A DNA stretch of 64,000 nucleotides. Origin: Skermanella mucosa. GTDB taxonomy: Bacteria > Pseudomonadota > Alphaproteobacteria > Azospirillales > Azospirillaceae. The stretch lies in NCBI RefSeq assembly GCF_016765655.2, contig NZ_CP086106.1, positions 1,548,501-1,612,500 on the forward strand, read 5' to 3'. The first letter of the stretch is position 1. Every line of letters starts with the position of its first letter. The notes under the pieces are model-generated. The model did no database searches. It was not told the origin of the DNA and saw only the letters and a program-made list of their open reading frames with translations. A program made the translations under genes and the position numbers. This document shows positions 43,878 through 52,064 of the stretch, piece after piece.

Positions 43878-45386
43878 ATGCTCGACCATCTCGCATCGAT
43901 CGGGACCCGCGCCGAGGCTCATCGGCCGTTCCCCCGGTTCGACCTGGACCGCGAAGCCTGGGCCGCGCTGGTCGCGACCCTGGCGGAAAAGCCGGACTGG
44001 TCCCTGGTGGGTTTGTGGGCCGATACCGGGATCGTCCACATGGCCCTGCGCGAAGAGGCTTCGGATGCGGTCGCCGTGGTGTCGCTGACCTGTCCGGAGG
44101 GGCGCTTCCCCTCGGTCGGCGGAGCGCGGCCCGCGGCCATCCGGCTGGAGCGCGCGGCGCAGGACCTGTTCGGCATAACGGCCGAGTCGCTGGTGGATCC
44201 GCGCCCCTGGCTCGACCACGATTCCTGGCCGATCCGCCTGCCGCTCTCGGCCGACCCGCCCGATCCGCTGGGCCACCCGCAACCCTATCCCTTCCTGCCG
44301 GTCGAAGGCCCGGGCCTGCACCAGATCCCGGTCGGCCCCGTCCACGCCGGCATCATCGAGCCGGGCCATTTCCGCTTCACCTGCAACGGCGAGACGGTGG
44401 TCCGGCTGGAGCAGCGCCTGGGCTACGTCCACAAGGGGACGGAATGGCTGATGGCCGGCCGGTCGGTGGCCGAGGTCGCCAAGCTTTCGGCCCGGGTGTC
44501 GGGCGACAGCACGGTCGCGCACTCCCTTGCCTTCGCGCGCGCCGTCGAGTCCGCGACCGGAGCCGCCGTGCCCGCGCGGGCGGTCTGGCTGCGGGCGCTG
44601 ATGGCCGAACTGGAGCGGCTCGCCAACCATCTCGGCGACATCGGGGCGATCTGCAACGACGCCGCCTTCGCGTACATGCTGGCGGAATGCGGGCAGCTGC
44701 GGGAGAAGGTGCTGCGGGCGGCCGACGCCTGCTTCGGCCACCGCCTGATGATGGACCGGGTGATCCCGGGCGGGGTGGCCGTCGACCTGGCGGAAGACGG
44801 GCGGCAGGTGCTGGCGGGGCTGGTGGCGGACCTGCAGGCCGCTTTCCCGCCCCTGATCCATACCTACGACGAGAAGGCCTCGCTCCAGGACCGGACGGTC
44901 TCGACCGGGCGCGTGGCGGCCGAACTGGTCCGCCGCTTCGGCGCCGGCGGCCATGTCGGACGGGCGTCCGGCCGGGGGCAGGACGCCCGCCGCAATCCCG
45001 GATACGCCCCCTATGACGAGCTGGAGTTCGAGGTCCCGGTGTTCGTCGACGGCGACGTCAACGCCCGGGTGTGGATCCGCATACGGGAGGTCAAGGCGAG
45101 CCTGGGACTGGTCCGGCAGATCCTCGGCCGCCTGCCCGAGGGGCCGGTCCACGCACCCGTGCCCGCCGCGGCGGGGCAGGGCATGGCGCTGGTGGAGAGC
45201 TTCCGGGGCGAGATCATGACCTGGGTCGCCGTGCGCGAGGACGGCATCGTGACCCGGTGCCATCCGCGCGATCCGTCATGGTTCCAGTGGCCGCTGCTGG
45301 AGGCCGCGATCGAGGGCAACATCGTCGCCGATTTCCCCTTGTGCAACAAGAGCTTCAACTGTTCCTATTCGGGGCACGACCTGTAG
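43878..45386 (+). CDS. hyfG: Large subunit HyfG-like (NuoC-NuoD fusion) lacking Ni-Fe cysteines
   Basis: 502 residues. A NuoC-like domain at about 1-150 (FDLDREAWAALVATLAEKPDWSLVGLW; RAAQDLFGITAE) is fused to a NuoD/hydrogenase-large-subunit domain (IPVGPVHAGIIEPGHFRFTCNGETVVRLEQRLGYVHKGTEWLM). In active group 4 hydrogenases the next motif contains CGxC; here it reads ARVSGDSTVAHSLAF with no Cys. The C-terminal DPCxxC-type motif is replaced by RDPSWFQWPLLEAAIEGN... FPLCNKSFNCSYSGHDL. So no [NiFe] centre can be ligated in the usual way. Start 43878 follows GGAGGGAGGATCGC. Best described as an energy-converting hydrogenase-related (Ehr-like) subunit whose electron donor and acceptor are unknown. 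Confidence 0.85.
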   Translation: MLDHLASIGTRAEAHRPFPRFDLDREAWAALVATLAEKPDWSLVGLWADTGIVHMALREEASDAVAVVSLTCPEGRFPSVGGARPAAIRLERAAQDLFGITAESLVDPRPWLDHDSWPIRLPLSADPPDPLGHPQPYPFLPVEGPGLHQIPVGPVHAGIIEPGHFRFTCNGETVVRLEQRLGYVHKGTEWLMAGRSVAEVAKLSARVSGDSTVAHSLAFARAVESATGAAVPARAVWLRALMAELERLANHLGDIGAICNDAAFAYMLAECGQLREKVLRAADACFGHRLMMDRVIPGGVAVDLAEDGRQVLAGLVADLQAAFPPLIHTYDEKASLQDRTVSTGRVAAELVRRFGAGGHVGRASGRGQDARRNPGYAPYDELEFEVPVFVDGDVNARVWIRIREVKASLGLVRQILGRLPEGPVHAPVPAAAGQGMALVESFRGEIMTWVAVREDGIVTRCHPRDPSWFQWPLLEAAIEGNIVADFPLCNKSFNCSYSGHDL

Positions 45387-45423
45387 GACGCCGCCATGCC
45401 GAGAACCCCATGCTGAAGACCCC

Positions 45424-45939
45424 ATGCTGAAGACCATCGCCCGGAACCTGCTCCGGGGGCCCGTCACCATGAAGGGGCCGGCCCCCGCCGAAGACGGCAT
45501 CGAGGAGCTGGCGAGCCGCCTGGACCGGGCGGCCCGGACCCGGCTGGGCCGGAGCCTGTCGATCCGCGAGGTCGACGCCGGGTCGTGCAACGGCTGCGAA
45601 CTGGAGATCCACGCGCTCAACAACGTGATCTACGACCTGGAGCGCTTCGGGATGCGCTTCGTCGCCTCGCCCCGGCACGCCGACGTGCTGATGGTGACCG
45701 GGCCGGTCACGGCCAACATGCGCGACGCGCTGTTCCGGACCTGGGACGCCACGCCCGACCCGAAATGGGTCGTCGCGGTCGGCGGCTGCGCGCTGGACGG
45801 CGGATTGTTCAAGGGCAGCTACGGCATCGTCGGCGGGGTCGGCGCGGTGGTCCCGGTCGACCTCCACATCCCCGGCTGCCCGCCGCGCCCGATAGACCTG
45901 CTCGCCGGGCTGGTCGCCCTGGTGGAGGCCGCGAAGTAA
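45424..45939 (+). CDS. hyfI: Small subunit HyfI-like (NuoB-like iron-sulfur protein)
   Basis: 171 residues, homologous to NuoB and hydrogenase small subunits. Four Cys in the N2-type arrangement are conserved: DAGSCNGCELEIHAL near residue 58, GGCALDGGLFKGSYG near 120, and HIPGCPPRPIDLLAGL near 150, so one 4Fe-4S cluster can be bound. This contrasts with the missing Ni ligands in the partner large subunit. The operon lacks recognisable HyfA/HyfH ferredoxin-like subunits and maturation genes. The 10-base sequence CCCCATGCTGAAGACC is repeated just before the start (45409 and 45422), so the start may be either ATG. Confidence 0.9.
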   Translation: MLKTIARNLLRGPVTMKGPAPAEDGIEELASRLDRAARTRLGRSLSIREVDAGSCNGCELEIHALNNVIYDLERFGMRFVASPRHADVLMVTGPVTANMRDALFRTWDATPDPKWVVAVGGCALDGGLFKGSYGIVGGVGAVVPVDLHIPGCPPRPIDLLAGLVALVEAAK

Positions 45940-45941
45940 GG

Positions 45942-46475
45942 TCAAGACCCCTTGGTCAGCGGGAACAGGCTGAAGGTCAGGTCCCGGATGAAGCGGTCCA
46001 TGCGGTCCGGCTTGGCGGCATCCTCCGCCTCGATGGTGCCGACGGCGCCGGTCAGCGGTCGTCCGCCCCGGCAATAGGCCGCCCGCACGGTCACGTCCTC
46101 GTCGAAGGGTTGCGACGGCGGGATCTGGGCTGCGCAAAGCTCCGCGTCGACCACCTGGTTCACCGGGTTGAAGACCATCACGACCTTGTACAGGTCCCGG
46201 CCGCCGGGGCCGGCGTCCTGGGCGAACTTCAGGCTGGCGCCGACCTCGACGCGGTTCATGGAGGCCAGGACCTGGCTGGCGAACTGCGCGGCGCCGACGT
46301 CGCTCGGGTTGCCGTAGATCAGGGTGGTCAGCGTGGCATCCCGTCCGCCGGCATAGCCAAGCTCGTCCGGATTGTAGGCGGGGTCGACCTGGGTCTGGGT
46401 GACCCGACCGTAATCCTCGCAGGCGGCCAATGCGAAGAGCGCCGCCAGGGCAGCGCCGATGCGATGCAGTTTCAT
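45942..46475 (-). CDS. Lipoprotein of unknown function (177 aa)
   Basis: 177 residues. The signal peptide MKLHRIGAALAALFALAAC has an LAAC lipobox, followed by a periplasmic domain beginning EDYGRVTQTQVDPAYNPDELGYAGGRDATLTTLIYGNP and containing two more Cys (AELCAAQIPP and RAAYCRGGRPL) that may pair. It ends DLTFSLFPLTKGS. No family is recognised, though DUF-type lipoproteins of this size are common in Rhodospirillales. Its stop is 2 bases from the hyfI stop (convergent), and it is 14 bases downstream of the ExeA-ankyrin gene on the same strand, so those two are likely co-transcribed. Confidence 0.7.
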   Translation of the reverse strand: MKLHRIGAALAALFALAACEDYGRVTQTQVDPAYNPDELGYAGGRDATLTTLIYGNPSDVGAAQFASQVLASMNRVEVGASLKFAQDAGPGGRDLYKVVMVFNPVNQVVDAELCAAQIPPSQPFDEDVTVRAAYCRGGRPLTGAVGTIEAEDAAKPDRMDRFIRDLTFSLFPLTKGS

Positions 46476-46489
46476 GGTGATCAGTTCAG

Positions 46490-48991
46490 TTATCCGACTT
46501 GGTTATCGAGGGCGGAGCGCCGCGAACTCGCCTGGGGATCGAAGGAGTTGAGAAGATCGACGACCGCTCGGTGGCCGCCTTCCTGCGCGTAGCTCAGCGC
46601 GTTGCGGCCGTGGATGCTGGTGGTGCCGATGTTGGCGCCGTTCTCCAGCAGGATGCGGACGGTTTCGACCTGCCCGCGAGAGGCGGCCGCCATCAGGGCG
46701 GTCTTGCCCTCCACGTTCATGGAGTTGACCGATCCGCCGGATTGGATCAGGGCGCGCACGATGGCATTGTTGCCGATCGAGGCGGCATACATCAGGGCGG
46801 TGCCCCCGTTGCGGCTGCGGGCATTGGGAGCGGCGCCCGCGGTGAGCAGCCGGCGGACAGCCTGGGTGTTGCCCTGTTCGGACGCGAGCATCAGGGCCGT
46901 CTTGCCGTCGGGCAACTCGTAATCGATGTCGCGGCCGGCCTGGATGACCGCTTCCAGGACGGCGGGCTGCTGGAAGGCCTGGAGCATGTCCTCGCGGGTC
47001 ACGAAGCGGTTGGGTGCCGCGGGCGGCAGGTCCGAGGCGGCACCGGCACGCTCCGCTCCCTCGTCATAGTCCGGCGGCAGGCGGAGGATCTGGTCCGGCG
47101 CCGGTTGCGGGGGAGCGACGGCGGTCCCGGCGGTCGGCGACTCGGGCCGGGATGCCGTTTCCGCGGCGAGGGCCGCCTGGCGCTTGGCATCCAGTTCGCG
47201 GAGCCGCGTCTGCAAGGTCTCGTCGGCCGGATCGACGGTCAGGCCGCGGCGGTAGAAGCTTGCCGCGTTGTCGAACTGCCCGCGATCCTCCGCCGTGGCG
47301 CCCCAGCGCCGGTAGGTGTCCTTGATGGTCGAGAGGATCGACGCCGCGCGGGGGTCCTGCGGGGCGATCTGGACGATCTGCTGATAGACCTCGAAGGCGT
47401 TGCCGCCCGGCGGCGTGGTCAGCAGGCGCTGATCGATATACCTGTTCGCCCGGTTCACCAGTTCCGTGACGCGCTGCTCATTGGCGGCGTCAGCGGAAAG
47501 GGCCGGCGGCTCCTCAACGGCGGAAGGCGGCGCGGGGTCCGGCGGCGGGAGCGTGGGCGCTGCTGAGACGGGAGGCTGGGCCGGCTGGGGGATCGGGGGA
47601 GGCTCCACCGGGAGGGGCTGCGGCTCCCAGTCGGCCTCGGGTGCCAAGTCGGCGGTCTCCGACGGCGGAGGCTCCGTGCTCCAAGGAAGCTGGTCGCCGG
47701 TCGCCTGGGTGTAGAGCCGCTGGATGGCCTGGGGCTCCAGCAATGCCGCCGCTATACCCGCGCCGGCCAGCAGAGCCAGCAGGCTTGCGGCGACCTGCGG
47801 CCAGCGGCGGCGCCGGTAGTCCGGTTCGGGTCGGTCGTGCCGATATGCCGATGCGGTCAGCGGCGCCGCGGCGCTGCGGCGCAGCGGCGGCGTCCGTCCG
47901 TCATCGTCCTCCCAGGGCGGATAGGCGTCGCGGGCGGGGTGCCGGTGGGCCGGTATCGGCGCTTCGACCTCGTGCGGCGGAGGCGCCTGGACGGGACGGC
48001 GCGGCGTGCGGGCAAGGGGGTCCGGCGGCGGAGCTGCCCGCGGCGGCGGTGCCGGGGCCGGCGTGAAATGAGGCGGGGCGACCGGAGGCGGCGGGGGAGA
48101 CGGGCGGCTGCGCGCCACCGGTTCCTGCACTTCGGTCTGGATCGGACCCGCCGGCTGGACGGGCTGCGGCTCATGGGCTGGCTGCAGACCGAGGTCCCGC
48201 GCCACCTGCTCGACCCGGGCGCGCGTGATCGTCCGTTCGCCGGCACGGGAGGCGCCGCTGACGGCGACGTCCGCCAGCGTGTTGACCAGCTGCAGCAGAC
48301 CGCTGGAATAATGGGCGATGGCCTCGATCGCCGCCGGTTCGAAGATATCGTCCCGGATCGCGCCGGCGGCGCCAAGCCGTTCCTGGATGTAGGACTCGAC
48401 CTGATCCCGCTCCAGCGGCGGAAGATGGTAGGTCACGCCGAGGCGGCGCATGGTGTCCTCCAGCCCCGGCTCCGCCAGCATGCGCTCCAGGTCGGGCGTG
48501 CCCGCCAGCAGCACCTGCAGGAAGCGGCCGGTCTCGGTGTCCGATGCCGCCATCTCGACCAGGTCGTACAGCACGCCGACATCGAGTTCCTGCGCCTCGT
48601 CCACGATCAGGACGCCGGTGCCCGCCTCCTCCAGCCGTTGTTCGAGGCGCTCGACGAGGGCGTCCATGTCGGACAGGGGCTGGCCGCCGTTCTCGTCCAG
48701 GAACAGTTCGCCGCCGGCCTGCTGGATCAGGTCCTCGACAGTCATGCCGGGCTTGGCGGCGATCGCCAGCACCATGGTGCCATCTGATTCGAGCTGATCG
48801 AGCAGACCTTGCAGCAGGGTCGTCTTGCCCGACCCGGTCTCTCCATAGAGAGCCATGATCCGGCGCCGAGCCACCACGGCAAGGGTGAAGCCGTTGAAAG
48901 CTTCCTCGTGCTCCTGCGACGCGTAGGTGAAACGCGTGGCGGGCGTAATCGTGAATGGCTCTTCGCGAAGACCGAAGCGGTTATTGATCAT
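46490..48991 (-). CDS. ExeA/GspA-like AAA ATPase fused to ankyrin repeats
   Basis: 833 residues. Residues about 1-270 are a GspA/ExeA-type AAA ATPase (MINNRFGLREEPFTITPATRF; Walker A LYGETGSGKTTLLQGLL near 45; Walker B GVLIVDEAQELD near 130; SGLLQLVNTLADVAVSGA sensor region). A Pro-rich basic linker, about 285-395, leads to one transmembrane helix (VAASLLALLAGAGIAAALL, about 410-430), a second Pro-rich linker, a TPR-like helical segment (about 520-620) and four ankyrin repeats at the C terminus (DGKTALMLASEQGNTQAVRRLL, NGGTALMYAASIGNNAIVRALI, EGKTALMAAASRGQVETVRILLENGAN, GRNALSYAQEGGHRAVVDLL). Predicted cytoplasmic ATPase with periplasmic ankyrin domain. Function unknown. Secretion or cell-envelope assembly is plausible. 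Confidence 0.83.
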   Translation of the reverse strand: MINNRFGLREEPFTITPATRFTYASQEHEEAFNGFTLAVVARRRIMALYGETGSGKTTLLQGLLDQLESDGTMVLAIAAKPGMTVEDLIQQAGGELFLDENGGQPLSDMDALVERLEQRLEEAGTGVLIVDEAQELDVGVLYDLVEMAASDTETGRFLQVLLAGTPDLERMLAEPGLEDTMRRLGVTYHLPPLERDQVESYIQERLGAAGAIRDDIFEPAAIEAIAHYSSGLLQLVNTLADVAVSGASRAGERTITRARVEQVARDLGLQPAHEPQPVQPAGPIQTEVQEPVARSRPSPPPPPVAPPHFTPAPAPPPRAAPPPDPLARTPRRPVQAPPPHEVEAPIPAHRHPARDAYPPWEDDDGRTPPLRRSAAAPLTASAYRHDRPEPDYRRRRWPQVAASLLALLAGAGIAAALLEPQAIQRLYTQATGDQLPWSTEPPPSETADLAPEADWEPQPLPVEPPPIPQPAQPPVSAAPTLPPPDPAPPSAVEEPPALSADAANEQRVTELVNRANRYIDQRLLTTPPGGNAFEVYQQIVQIAPQDPRAASILSTIKDTYRRWGATAEDRGQFDNAASFYRRGLTVDPADETLQTRLRELDAKRQAALAAETASRPESPTAGTAVAPPQPAPDQILRLPPDYDEGAERAGAASDLPPAAPNRFVTREDMLQAFQQPAVLEAVIQAGRDIDYELPDGKTALMLASEQGNTQAVRRLLTAGAAPNARSRNGGTALMYAASIGNNAIVRALIQSGGSVNSMNVEGKTALMAAASRGQVETVRILLENGANIGTTSIHGRNALSYAQEGGHRAVVDLLNSFDPQASSRRSALDNQVG

Positions 48992-49259
48992 GGCATGTTC
49001 TATCAAAAGGATTACCCAACGCCGCCCGGTACCGGATTCTCGCAGGCGGAGCACCTTCGGTTCTCATGTGTTGAGCCTCGGCACTCTATCAACCCTGGTA
49101 CCATTCACGAACGCAAAAAACGGATGAATGATCCGCGTCCATCGGAGTTGCCCGCTATCGTCCCGCGCATCCCCTAATCGCATCGATCTCATGGCGGACA
49201 GAATCGCCCGATCCACTCGGGGGGCTGGCCGGGGCCTTGATTTGCGATATCCTGCCGGC

Positions 49260-50387
49260 ATGACCCATACAGACCCCGTCGGCGCGGCCGAATCCTCCCA
49301 TGTCGAGTTCAAGGATGTCCGGAAGACTTACGACGGCGAAACGCTGGTCGTCAAAAACCTGAACCTGGAGATAAGCCGCGGCGAATTCCTGACGCTCCTG
49401 GGGCCGTCGGGGTCCGGGAAGACCACGTCGCTGATGATGCTGGCGGGGTTCGAGGTGCCCACCTCGGGCGACATCAGGCTGGCCGGCCGGTCGATCGCGG
49501 GCCTGCCGCCGCACAAGCGGGACATCGGCATGGTGTTCCAGAACTACGCGCTGTTTCCCCACATGACGGTGGCGGAGAACCTGGCTTTCCCGCTGTCGGT
49601 CAGGAAGCGGCCGAGGGCGGAGATCGAGGAACGGGTCGCCCGGGCGCTCCGCATGGTCCACCTGGAGAAATTCGGCGCCCGCCGGCCGGCCGAGCTTTCG
49701 GGCGGGCAGCAGCAGCGGGTGGCGCTGGCCCGCGCCCTCGTCTTCGACCCCCAGCTGGTGCTGATGGACGAACCGCTGGGAGCCCTGGACAAGCAGCTGC
49801 GCGAGCATATGCAGCTGGAGATCAAGCATATCCACCAGTCGCTCGGCGTCACCGTCGTCTACGTTACCCACGACCAGACCGAAGCCCTGACCATGTCGGA
49901 CAGGATCGCCGTCTTCAATCACGGCGTGATCCAGCAGATCGACCTGCCGGACCGGCTGTACCAGCAGCCCTGCAACAGCTTCGTCGCCAATTTCATCGGC
50001 GAGAACAACCGGCTGAACGGGATCGTCCGCGACCTGGCGGGCGGTACATGTCGGGTCGAGCTGCCGACCGGCGAGAGCGTGCGGGCGACCGCCGTATCGG
50101 TGGACCGGGCCGGGCAGGCGACCACCCTGTCGATACGGCCGGAGCGAATCACCCTCGATCAAGGCGGGTTGGGCGACCCCGGCGCCGGGCCGGAGAACCG
50201 GCTGAATGCCCGCGTGCTGGAGCGGATTTACCTGGGCGACCATCTGCGGCTTCGGCTGGAGGTTGCGGACAGCGACGATTTCATGGTCAAAGTCCCCTTC
50301 GCCGACGATGTCCAGGCGTTCCAGGCGGGTCAGGACGTCTCGGTCCGCTGGGCCGCCGGGGATTGCAGGGCGCTCGATCCGGTCTGA
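49260..50387 (+). CDS. ABC transporter ATPase, polyamine-type (PotA-like)
   Basis: 375 residues. ABC domain: Walker A LLGPSGSGKTTSLMMLAGF near residue 48, Q-loop FQNYALFPHMTV near 93, signature LSGGQQQRVALARALVFD near 145, Walker B LVLMDEPLGALD near 165 and H-loop VTHDQTEALTMSD near 203. The C terminus is a TOBE domain (NRLNGIVRDLAGG..., about 255-375). Matches the PotA/spermidine-putrescine import class. The substrate-binding protein and the two permeases follow, but murJ is inserted between this gene and them. Start 49260 chosen because the ABC domain begins there. The Shine-Dalgarno (CCTGCCGGC) is not strong. Confidence 0.9.
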   Translation: MTHTDPVGAAESSHVEFKDVRKTYDGETLVVKNLNLEISRGEFLTLLGPSGSGKTTSLMMLAGFEVPTSGDIRLAGRSIAGLPPHKRDIGMVFQNYALFPHMTVAENLAFPLSVRKRPRAEIEERVARALRMVHLEKFGARRPAELSGGQQQRVALARALVFDPQLVLMDEPLGALDKQLREHMQLEIKHIHQSLGVTVVYVTHDQTEALTMSDRIAVFNHGVIQQIDLPDRLYQQPCNSFVANFIGENNRLNGIVRDLAGGTCRVELPTGESVRATAVSVDRAGQATTLSIRPERITLDQGGLGDPGAGPENRLNARVLERIYLGDHLRLRLEVADSDDFMVKVPFADDVQAFQAGQDVSVRWAAGDCRALDPV

Positions 50388-50426
50388 TCCTTCTCCGTCC
50401 CGTTCCTGGCGCAAGGCCGTTCCACC

Positions 50427-51977
50427 GTGTTCCGAAAGATCCTTTCCGTCGGCGGCCTGACGCTCGCCAGCCGCGTCCTGGGCTTCGTCCGGGATATCCT
50501 GACCGCCGCCCTGCTGGGCGCGGGACCGGTCGCGGACGCCTTCTTCGTGGCGTTCCGGCTGCCCAACCATTTCCGCGCGCTGTTCGCCGAAGGCGCCTTC
50601 AACGCCGCCTTCGTGCCGATGTTCTCCTCCTTCCTGGTCGGGCAGGGGCGATCCCAGGCCCGGATCTTCGCCGAGCAGGTGCTGGCCTTCCTGCTGGTCG
50701 TGCAACTGGTCCTGCTGCTGGCGTTCGAGCTGATCATGCCCTGGTTCATGGTCGTCTTCGCGCCCGGTTTCGCCGACGAGCCCATGAAGTACGACTTGGC
50801 GGTCCTGTTCACCCGGATCACCTTCCCCTACCTGCTGTTCATCTCGCTGGTGTCCCTGATGGGCGCCGTGCTGAACAGCATCGAGCGGTTCGCCGCGGCG
50901 GCGGCGGCGCCGATCCTGCTCAACCTGTGCCTGATCGGAGCCTTGGTCGGATTGACGCCGCTGCTGCCCACGGCGGGCCATGCGCTGGCCTGGGGGGTGC
51001 TGGCCGCCGGCGTCGCCCAGTTCCTGTACCTGGCGTGGGACTGCCGGCGCGCGGGAATGTCGCTTAGGCTGCCCCGGCCCCGGCTGACCCCGGGAGTGAA
51101 GCGGTTCCTGACGGTGCTGGGGCCGGCGGCGCTGGGGGCGGGGGTCACCCAGATCAACCTGTTCATCGACACGCTGATCGCCTCGCTGCTGCCGACCGGC
51201 TCCGTGTCCTACCTGTATTATGCCGACCGGATCAACCAGCTGCCGCTGGGCGTGATCGGGATCGCGATCGGGACCGTCCTGCTGCCTGAGCTTTCGCGCG
51301 CGCTGAAGAGCGGCAACATGCAGGCCGCCGGCGACAGCCAGAACCGTGCGATCGAGCTGTCACTCCTGTTCACCCTGCCGGCCACGGCCGCCTTCCTCGC
51401 CGCGGGCTTCCCGATCATCTCCGTGCTGTTCGAACGCGGCGCGTTCCAGGCGGCAGACGCGCAGGCGACGTCGGCGACGCTGATGGCCTATGCCCTGGGG
51501 CTGCCGGCCTTCGTGCTGATCCGCAGCCTGCTGCCGGGCTTCTATGCGCGCGAGGACACGAAGACGCCGGTCAAGATCGCCCTCGTGGTCGTCACCGTCA
51601 ACGTGGCGCTGAAACTGGCGCTGATGCAGCCGCTGTCCCAGGTGGGGCTGGCGCTCGCGACCTCGGCGGCGTCCTGGGTCAACTGCGCCCTTCTGGCGGT
51701 GCTGCTGTTCCGGCGCGGGTTCCTGGTGCTGGACGCGCGGCTTCGGCGGCGCGTGCCGCGCCAATTGCTGGCGGCCCTGGCTATGGCCGGGGTGCTGCTC
51801 GCGGCGCAATGGGGCCTCGGCGGCTTCCTGTCCGCTCCCGATCTTTGGACGCGCTCGCTGGCGCTGGGCGCGCTGGTCGGGGCCGGCGTGGCCGCCTATG
51901 CGGTGGCGGGAATGGCTCTGGGCGTCGTGTCGATGGCCGAACTGAAACTCTATACCCGGCGGCGCCGGAAGGGGTGA
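50427..51977 (+). CDS. murJ: Lipid II flippase MurJ (MviN)
   Basis: 516 residues with about 14 transmembrane helices. N-terminal MFRKILSVGGLTLASRVLGFVRDILTAALLGAGPVADAFFVAFRLPNHFRALFAEGAFNAAFVPMFSSFL is the MurJ hallmark, and LPTGSVSYLYYADRINQLPLGVIGIAIGTVLLPELSRAL near 255-295 is conserved in the family. Moves lipid II across the inner membrane for peptidoglycan synthesis. GTG start at 50427. Placement between the ABC ATPase gene (39 bases upstream) and the substrate-binding protein gene is unusual. The reading direction is the same, so it may share the polyamine-transporter transcript. Confidence 0.93.
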   Translation: MFRKILSVGGLTLASRVLGFVRDILTAALLGAGPVADAFFVAFRLPNHFRALFAEGAFNAAFVPMFSSFLVGQGRSQARIFAEQVLAFLLVVQLVLLLAFELIMPWFMVVFAPGFADEPMKYDLAVLFTRITFPYLLFISLVSLMGAVLNSIERFAAAAAAPILLNLCLIGALVGLTPLLPTAGHALAWGVLAAGVAQFLYLAWDCRRAGMSLRLPRPRLTPGVKRFLTVLGPAALGAGVTQINLFIDTLIASLLPTGSVSYLYYADRINQLPLGVIGIAIGTVLLPELSRALKSGNMQAAGDSQNRAIELSLLFTLPATAAFLAAGFPIISVLFERGAFQAADAQATSATLMAYALGLPAFVLIRSLLPGFYAREDTKTPVKIALVVVTVNVALKLALMQPLSQVGLALATSAASWVNCALLAVLLFRRGFLVLDARLRRRVPRQLLAALAMAGVLLAAQWGLGGFLSAPDLWTRSLALGALVGAGVAAYAVAGMALGVVSMAELKLYTRRRRKG

Positions 51978-52064
51978 TGCCGCTCCCCGACCATCGATAC
52001 TCTGGACACGCCGGTCAAGGTGATGAAAACTCAGGATTAATCATAAAACAGGAACAGGGTGACG

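Noticed and set aside
38773-45939. Functional [NiFe] hydrogenase-4 (formate hydrogenlyase)
   Set aside because: The large subunit lacks both metal-binding cysteine motifs and no formate dehydrogenase or hyp genes are adjacent.
49155-50981. Minus-strand frame of 608 codons over the ABC ATPase and murJ
   Set aside because: Shadow frame without recognisable protein features.
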